This document shows positions 1 through 4,134 of a stretch of DNA of 7,034 nt, piece after piece (the first letter of the stretch is position 1; every line of letters begins with the position of its first letter). Source of the stretch: Bacteroidales bacterium (GTDB lineage: Bacteria; Bacteroidota; Bacteroidia; Bacteroidales; F082); the NCBI GenBank assembly GCA_024762735.1, contig JANTGU010000118.1, forward strand, positions 1 to 7,034. The letters are read 5' to 3'. The notes beneath the pieces are model-generated. The model made no database searches. It was not told the DNA's origin and saw only the letters and a program-made list of their open reading frames with translations. The position numbers were made by a program, and so were the translations under genes.

Positions 1-324
1 CAAGTCGGTATTGTTACCCAACCGAAGGTTTCCCAATATGCCAATGGTAAACCCGGGTCGTCCAATACCGGTTAGCTCGTACACGAAGCTCGAATCGGCA
101 GGAAAGTCGGGGGTTTGTGCCGCGTTAAACTTGATGGACGACATGTTGTCAACCGTTTTAATGGTAAAGAGCAACTGGTTGGTTGCCAGGATAAATCCAA
201 AGTGATAGGGGTGCCGGTCGTAGTTGGGCAGGTTTTTTACCTTGCGCTGTTGTGCTGTTACCGGACTAATATTAAACAAAGTGCCTAAAGAAAGGGCTAT
301 GATGATGATGAAATATTTTCTCAA
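1..324 (-). CDS. porT: PorT-family type IX secretion / gliding outer-membrane protein, N-terminal part (partial at left edge)
   Basis: 108 codons are open from a TTG at 324-322 to the window edge, in frame throughout. The product begins MRKYFIIIIALSLGTLFNIS and has a clear signal peptide (basic start, Ile/Leu-rich core, cleavage probably near VTAQ|Q, residues 24-26). It continues with KNLPNYDRHPYHFGFILATN, which resembles the start of PorT/SprT, a beta-barrel protein required for type IX secretion and, in gliding species, for motility. Known family members are roughly twice this length, so the C-terminal half lies outside the window. An in-frame TGA lies at 333-331, only two codons before the TTG, and no ATG or GTG occurs between them; TTG is therefore the only plausible start that keeps the signal peptide. 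It follows ubiE on the same strand after 80 bases; as I recall, ubiE-porT adjacency is common in Bacteroidota. The family call is by motif recognition, not alignment. Confidence 0.85.
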   Translation of the reverse strand, partial: MRKYFIIIIALSLGTLFNISPVTAQQRKVKNLPNYDRHPYHFGFILATNQLLFTIKTVDNMSSIKFNAAQTPDFPADSSFVYELTGIGRPGFTIGILGNLRLGNNTDL

Positions 325-391
325 TGTTGATCAGGTTTTATTGTTTAACGTGGTGCGCGGGATAATAGTATTCCGGCGCGGAAAAGATGCG

Positions 392-399
392 CAAATATA
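392..399 (-). promoter_or_regulatory. Candidate -7 promoter box for porT
   Basis: Read on the minus strand, the sequence is TATATTTG, an exact match to the Bacteroidota -7 consensus TAnnTTTG. It lies just past the ubiE stop and would give a leader of about 60 bases before the porT TTG. No good -33 TTG is seen at the expected distance (the nearest TTG is about 31 bases upstream, inside ubiE). porT may therefore have its own weak promoter in addition to read-through from ubiE. Confidence 0.45.
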
Positions 400-404
400 A
401 TTTT

Positions 405-1112
405 TTATTTAGTGGCCGAGTAAAGTGTTGCAATGCCAAAAGTTAACCGCTGCTGGGTAATGTTTTTATACCCTGCCTGGGCCATAACATCCATGAACTC
501 CTTGTTTTCGGGAAACTTCTGAACCGAGTCGGGCAGGTAAGTGTAGGCTTCGTCGTTTTTCGAAACCATGCGTCCCACGCCGGGCAGGATGTTTTTAAAG
601 TAGAAGTTGTACAGGTTTCTGAAAGGAAATCCATGTGGTTTTGAAAACTCAAGAATGGCCACCAGTCCGCCGGGTCGCATCACGCGGTTCATCTCTTTTA
701 ATCCTTTGAGCAGGTTTTCGTAATTACGTACCCCGAAAGCGACGGTAACAGCGTCAAAATAGTTGTCGTCGAAACGAAGATTTTCCGAATCGCCGGGTTC
801 CATTTTTATGAGGTGGCCGAGTTTTTTTGCTTTTACTTTTTCTTCACCAATTTTAAGCATGTCAACGGCAATGTCGGCGCCAATAATCTCCAAAGGTCTC
901 AGTTTTGCCAGCTCGATGGCCAAGTCGCCGGTTCCCGTGGCAATATCTAGAATTCGTTTGGGTTGAATGGTTGCCAACAGTCGTCTGACTTTCTTGCGCC
1001 ACAGTATGTCGATACCCATCGAAAGCACGTGGTTTAACAAATCATATTTGGGGGCTATGTCGTTGAACATGGTACGAACCTGTTCTTTTTTACCTTGGTT
1101 GTTAGATGTCAT
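405..1112 (-). CDS. ubiE: Demethylmenaquinone methyltransferase (UbiE/MenG/COQ5 family)
   Basis: The 235-residue product is a class I SAM-dependent methyltransferase of full family length. It catalyses the last step of menaquinone synthesis, C-methylation of demethylmenaquinone, acting in the cytoplasm or at the inner membrane face. Visible motifs are the N-terminal family block KYDLLNHVLSMGIDILWRKK (residues 22-41), SAM motif I DIATGTGDLA (56-65), the acidic ribose-binding stretch GADIAVDML (78-86), GDSENLRF (107-114), FDAVTVAFGVRNY (119-131) and the second signature RVMRPGG...LEFS (143-157). The ATG at 1112 puts the conserved KKEQVRTMFN segment at residues 8-17, as expected. The gene lies 10 bases downstream of the heptose kinase gene and 80 bases before porT, so co-transcription is likely. 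In this lineage menaquinone is the usual quinone, so the MenG role is preferred over the ubiquinone one; that is inference. Confidence 0.95.
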   Translation of the reverse strand: MTSNNQGKKEQVRTMFNDIAPKYDLLNHVLSMGIDILWRKKVRRLLATIQPKRILDIATGTGDLAIELAKLRPLEIIGADIAVDMLKIGEEKVKAKKLGHLIKMEPGDSENLRFDDNYFDAVTVAFGVRNYENLLKGLKEMNRVMRPGGLVAILEFSKPHGFPFRNLYNFYFKNILPGVGRMVSKNDEAYTYLPDSVQKFPENKEFMDVMAQAGYKNITQQRLTFGIATLYSATK

Positions 1113-1122
1113 GATATGGCTT

Positions 1123-2136
1123 TTAATAAGTTAAGGTGTTCACTATTTCGTCGTGCAGCCTGTTTTTGTTGATGGGGACCACGCCGACCTCTTCGCAAAC
1201 AAGTCCTCCGGCCAGGTTTGCCACTGCAGTCATGTCTTCCGGGCTTAAACCTTCTGCCAGGCATAATGCAGCCACGCTGATTACGGTGTCGCCGGCGCCT
1301 GAAACATCTGCAATGTTGCGCACGTGTGCCTTCAGGTGCGATGTTTTATAGCTCTCATTTTCTTTCCATCTGATAAAAACACCATGCTCCGAAAGGGTGT
1401 TCATAATGATGTCGGCCTCAAGACTCTCTTGCAGCTTTGACACGGCATCCTCCACCGCTTTTTTGTTTTCACCCGATACCGCCAGGTTAAGCCCGTCATT
1501 TATCTCTTTGAGATTGGGTTTGAAAAGGGTAACCCTTTTGTAGGAGAGGAAGTTTTGTTTTTTGGGGTCAACAGCCACGGGGATTTTCTTCGAGTTGGCA
1601 AGCTGCACAACATGTTCAATAATATCCTTGTTTAAAACACCTTTGTCGTAATCCTGAATAATGATAATTTTTATGTTGCCATTGGCAATTATCTTGTCTA
1701 TTCGTTGTAATAAATCACGGGTGTCCGATGCCGATAAAGCCTCGGTGGTTTCGTCGTCAACACGCAACAGCTGGGTGTTGTTTCCGATGATTCTGAATTT
1801 TGTGGTGGTTTTGCGATGGCTGCTTTGGAGGATTCCTTCGGTGGACATGTTTTCGGATTGCAACAGTTGGCTGAACTCTTCGCCCCGTGCATCGGCACCC
1901 ACCACGGAGCACAACACGGGTTCGGCACCCAAAGCCTTGAGGTTGCGTGCCACGTTGGCAGCACCTCCCAGCCTGACTTCTCTTTTTTCGACGGCCACTA
2001 TAGGTACAGGTGCTTCGGGCGAAATGCGGTTTACGCTTCCCCATACATAAGTGTCGAGCATCACGTCGCCAACGACTAAAACACGGGTATTGTCGAACGA
2101 GGCAAAGAGCCGGTTTACCATCTCGGTTGTAAACAT
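1123..2136 (-). CDS. hldA: D-glycero-beta-D-manno-heptose-7-phosphate kinase (RfaE1/HldA-type, PfkB/ribokinase family)
   Basis: The 337-residue product is a PfkB-fold kinase matching the kinase half of HldE. The family phosphorylates D-glycero-D-manno-heptose 7-phosphate at C1 using ATP, a cytosolic step toward ADP-heptose for surface glycans. Motifs, numbered from the ATG at 2136: VVGDVMLDTYVWG (21-33), RISPEAPVPIV (38-48), RLGGAANVARNL (55-66), DYDKGVL (162-168), VDPKK (189-193), FKPNLKE (205-211) and DVSGAGDT (277-284), where D283 is the expected catalytic base. No cytidylyl/adenylyltransferase domain follows, so this is the single-domain form and needs a separate HldC/RfaE2 partner, not seen here. 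A TTG seven codons upstream (2157) is open in frame, but it lies inside a -7 promoter box and the added residues are not family-like, so I chose the ATG; a further ATG at 2121 is possible. ubiE follows 10 bases after the stop. The exact sugar specificity is inferred from motif resemblance. Confidence 0.88.
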   Translation of the reverse strand: MFTTEMVNRLFASFDNTRVLVVGDVMLDTYVWGSVNRISPEAPVPIVAVEKREVRLGGAANVARNLKALGAEPVLCSVVGADARGEEFSQLLQSENMSTEGILQSSHRKTTTKFRIIGNNTQLLRVDDETTEALSASDTRDLLQRIDKIIANGNIKIIIIQDYDKGVLNKDIIEHVVQLANSKKIPVAVDPKKQNFLSYKRVTLFKPNLKEINDGLNLAVSGENKKAVEDAVSKLQESLEADIIMNTLSEHGVFIRWKENESYKTSHLKAHVRNIADVSGAGDTVISVAALCLAEGLSPEDMTAVANLAGGLVCEEVGVVPINKNRLHDEIVNTLTY

Positions 2137-2154
2137 AGGTTGTTGTTTAAGGTG

Positions 2155-2162
2155 CAAAAGTA
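2155..2162 (-). promoter_or_regulatory. Candidate -7 promoter box for hldA-ubiE-porT
   Basis: The minus strand reads TACTTTTG, an exact TAnnTTTG match, 18 bases before the ATG at 2136. Transcription would start a few bases downstream, leaving a leader of about 12 bases. No clear -33 TTG is present at 17-23 bases upstream. The box overlaps the alternative TTG start of hldA, which is an argument against that start. Confidence 0.55.
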
Positions 2163-2188
2163 ATAAAATCGGAGTACCCTGACCAGGA

Positions 2189-2287
2189 TGAGGAGTTACA
2201 AATTATGGCATCTTATTTCTTTTGCTTCCAACTTTCCGGTCTCCTCCTGCGTGTCCGTCACCGACAGAAAAGGAGGCCTACTCCTCA
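2189..2287. other. Nested inverted repeats in the divergent hldA / barrel-gene spacer
   Basis: The 260-base spacer at 2137-2396 carries no convincing gene. Inside it three inverted repeats are nested: TGAGGAGT (2189-2196) with ACTCCTCA (2280-2287), a perfect 8-base match; GGTCTCCT (2238-2245) with AGGAGGCC (2271-2278), 8 pairs including one G-T; and TGTC (2252-2255) with GACA (2263-2266) around a 7-base loop. The block is visibly richer in G and C than the A-rich sequence on its right. No T-run follows the block on the plus strand; on the minus strand a T-run precedes it, so it is not an ordinary terminator for either neighbour. It could be a structured RNA, a dispersed palindromic repeat, or chance pairing in purine/pyrimidine-rich DNA. 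Confidence 0.35.
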
Positions 2288-2330
2288 AAAAAAATTAAAA
2301 TCAGGGGGTAAATCAATGATAAAAAATAAG

Positions 2331-2338
2331 TACCTTTG
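2331..2338 (+). promoter_or_regulatory. Candidate -7 promoter box for the outer-membrane barrel gene
   Basis: TACCTTTG is an exact TAnnTTTG match, 58 bases before the ATG at 2397, and would give a leader of roughly 50 bases. No TTG is found at the usual -33 distance; the upstream stretch is A-rich. The start codon itself is preceded by the A/T-rich TTAAAATATTGTAATT with no Shine-Dalgarno sequence, as is usual in this phylum. Confidence 0.55.
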
Positions 2339-2396
2339 TTGACAATAGCGTATTGAAAACATCGTTTTATCATTAACCCTTTAAAATATTGTAATT

Positions 2397-3020
2397 ATGA
2401 AAAAGCTTTTTCTCTTCGTGCTGGCAATCTCGGCCAGTGTTCTGTCTTATGGCCAGTTGCACTTTGGGCCGCAAATCGGCTATACAGCCTCTAAACTCTC
2501 GGTGGATCAGGGTGACATTGAAAATGGTCTGAAAAACAACTTTTTAATTGGCGCTTTTGTGCGGATGGGAAAGAAGATCTACATTCAGCCTGAGGTAAAT
2601 TATTACACCCAGGGTAGTATTTTTAAAACGCCATCTATTGGCAGTTTGTCACCCCTGGAGCAGGAAATTAGTTTGAAATCGTTACAGGTTCCTGTAAATG
2701 TGGGCTGGAGAATGATTAATCTGGAAATTGTTAATATTCGTTTGTTTGGTGGTGTGGTGGCTAACTTTGTGTTGGATAAACAAGTTAATACAACAAGTGG
2801 TGACCCAAACGATTACGAAACGGCTCTCATTCCCGAGGACTTTAAAGATACCAACTGGCAGTACGATTTGGGTGTGGGTGTTGACGTGCTAATGTTTGCC
2901 GTGGATGTTAAATATGTGGGTGGATTGTCAAACATATTAAATGACGTTCAATTTGATGGAAACACGGTTACTTCAAAATCAAACCTGTTCGTGGTTACTC
3001 TCGGTTGGAAAATATTCTAG
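2397..3020 (+). CDS. Small outer-membrane beta-barrel protein (PorT-like / OMP_b-brl type)
   Basis: The 207-residue product begins with a signal peptide, MKKLFLFVLAISASVLSYGQ, cleaved probably at or just before Q20. The mature part shows alternating hydrophobic/polar stretches fit for about eight beta strands, for example residues 48-57, 61-71, 93-106, 112-125, 153-163, 165-174 and 196-207. It opens with LHFGPQIGYTASKLS, has QPEVNYYTQG at 64-73, and ends in VVTLGWKIF, whose terminal Phe matches the signal used for barrel insertion by BAM. This is the architecture of the porin-family/PorT-like small barrels abundant in Bacteroidota; the precise function is unknown. It is monocistronic by appearance: a -7 box lies upstream and a strong hairpin terminator follows 24 bases after the stop. 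It could be a paralogue of PorT (which lies at the left edge) or simply a member of the same broad fold family; the sequence alone does not decide. Confidence 0.8.
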   Translation: MKKLFLFVLAISASVLSYGQLHFGPQIGYTASKLSVDQGDIENGLKNNFLIGAFVRMGKKIYIQPEVNYYTQGSIFKTPSIGSLSPLEQEISLKSLQVPVNVGWRMINLEIVNIRLFGGVVANFVLDKQVNTTSGDPNDYETALIPEDFKDTNWQYDLGVGVDVLMFAVDVKYVGGLSNILNDVQFDGNTVTSKSNLFVVTLGWKIF

Positions 3021-3044
3021 TTTAGTTTATAATTTATAGTAATT

Positions 3045-3085
3045 GAAAAATGTCGATACAATTTGTATTGACATTTTTCGTTTTT
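3045..3085 (+). terminator. Intrinsic terminator after the barrel gene
   Basis: A 16-pair stem (3045-3060 with 3064-3079, including one G-T pair) closes a 3-base loop ATT and is followed by G and five T (3081-3085). The stem is A/T-rich but long. Because its outer part is A-rich on the left arm and T-rich on the right, it could also work in the opposite direction, but no minus-strand gene ends here. The first codon of gldB begins 17 bases after the T-run. Confidence 0.85.
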
Positions 3086-3102
3086 AAGAGCAAACAAACG
3101 TT

Positions 3103-4110
3103 ATGGTTAGGAGGAGTTGGTATTTGGCATGGTTGGCCTTGATCGTTATTGGCTTTGAAAGTTGTGGCGGCGGGAACAAAAGATATATCCCTACTGTTGA
3201 CAAGGGTAAGTTGCCCGTTGTTACTGTCAGGATTAAACAATACGGAAAAGCCCTGTTTGAGTTGGATACCAATCGGATGCAGGCCGGGTTAAAGCAAATT
3301 CAACCCCGGTTTCGACTGTTTTTGAACGCCAGTCTTGATGATAGTGCCAACATCAATCAGCTAAAGGCTTTTGTAACGGATACACTTAATCAATATCTTT
3401 ATCGGCATACGATGGCTGTATTTCCAACCTTGGAGCCTTTGGAGCATACCCTTTCCAGTTCCCTTGCACGATTTCAATATTTCTTTCCTGATCAGAAACT
3501 TCCTGCATTTTACTCTTACATCTCCGGAGGGTATTTTGAAGCGCCAGTGCTATCCGCTGATTCGGTCGTGTTAATAGGACTTGATAATTACCTGGGCAGC
3601 GACTTTGTGTACTATGCCCGCATAGGTGTTCCCCGCTATAAAACCCACTGGATGATCAAGCAGGAGATTCCCGTTGATGTGATGAAAACGTTGTACCAAA
3701 CTCTTCCTTATAAAAAATCAAAAGCAGGCAATTTGCTTGATATGATGATTGGCGCAGGAAAAACCCTGTTTTATTTGGATGCCATGTTACCTGATGTGCC
3801 CGATACCCTTAAAATAAGGTACACGGCCAACCAGTTGGTGTGGGTTGAAAACAACGAGAAAAATATTTGGGGATTTTTAATAGGTCAGAAATTACTGTTT
3901 AGTGCCAATTTTTTGCAAACCAACAAGCTGATGCAGGACGGTCCATTTACCAAGGGCTTTGATACCGAAGCACCTGCCCGGCTGGGCGAATGGGTGGGGT
4001 GGCAGATTGTGAGTGCTTATATGAACAAGCACCGGGAGGTAACTTTAAAACAACTGCTGCAAAACAACGATGCCCAGCTAATTTTAAATCAATCGGGGTA
4101 CAAACCGTAG
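3103..4110 (+). CDS. gldB: Gliding motility lipoprotein GldB family protein
   Basis: The 335-residue product resembles GldB, a cell-envelope lipoprotein required for gliding in Flavobacterium and widespread in Bacteroidota. An N-terminal signal with basic start (MVRR) and hydrophobic core (residues 6-18) leads to FESC|GGGN, with the likely lipidated Cys at 21; Phe at -3 is an uncommon lipobox residue. The GGG after Cys carries no acidic surface-export signal, so a periplasm-facing location is likely. Blocks that look family-typical are FQYFFPDQ (124-131), LIGLDNYLG (157-165), VPRY (176-179), GAGKTLFYLDAMLPD (217-231) and APARLGEWVGWQIVSAYM (290-307). No HExxH metal site is seen. The length suits the family. 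The start is the only ATG that gives a signal peptide. No gldC, which follows gldB in flavobacteria, is adjacent here; the next gene is convergent after 24 bases. Expression may come from a promoter overlapping the preceding terminator, or from read-through. Confidence 0.88.
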   Translation: MVRRSWYLAWLALIVIGFESCGGGNKRYIPTVDKGKLPVVTVRIKQYGKALFELDTNRMQAGLKQIQPRFRLFLNASLDDSANINQLKAFVTDTLNQYLYRHTMAVFPTLEPLEHTLSSSLARFQYFFPDQKLPAFYSYISGGYFEAPVLSADSVVLIGLDNYLGSDFVYYARIGVPRYKTHWMIKQEIPVDVMKTLYQTLPYKKSKAGNLLDMMIGAGKTLFYLDAMLPDVPDTLKIRYTANQLVWVENNEKNIWGFLIGQKLLFSANFLQTNKLMQDGPFTKGFDTEAPARLGEWVGWQIVSAYMNKHREVTLKQLLQNNDAQLILNQSGYKP

Positions 4111-4134
4111 AAACTTAAGCAAAACGCCCGGTCA

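Noticed and set aside
11..205. A 64-codon plus-strand open frame at the left edge.
   Set aside because: It lies antisense to the PorT coding frame, which has a signal peptide and family motifs.
348..384. GCGC-containing imperfect inverted repeat in the porT leader.
   Set aside because: Only four contiguous pairs plus two after a mismatch; too weak to claim as a regulatory structure.
1661..2050. A 129-codon plus-strand open frame opposite hldA.
   Set aside because: It is fully antisense to a well-supported kinase gene and its translation shows no domain; the open frame reflects codon bias of the real gene.
2137..2157. Extension of hldA by seven codons to a TTG at 2157.
   Set aside because: The TTG sits within a TAnnTTTG promoter box, so the transcript would probably start after it, and an ATG at 2136 fits the family N-terminus.
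2268..2300. AGGAG/CTCCT hairpin next to an A-run, which on the minus strand looks like a T-run with a hairpin.
   Set aside because: On the minus strand the T-run comes before the hairpin instead of after it, and no minus-strand gene ends upstream, so it is not a terminator.
2205..2342. A 45-codon plus-strand open frame (ATG at 2205, TGA at 2340) in the divergent spacer, giving a basic peptide.
   Set aside because: It runs through the inverted repeats and ends inside the -7 region of the barrel gene; composition is unlike a protein of this genome and nothing supports translation.
3034..3272. Two minus-strand open frames of 62 and 68 codons across the barrel-gldB spacer.
   Set aside because: They overlap the terminator hairpin and the gldB start antisense, and show no signal or motif.
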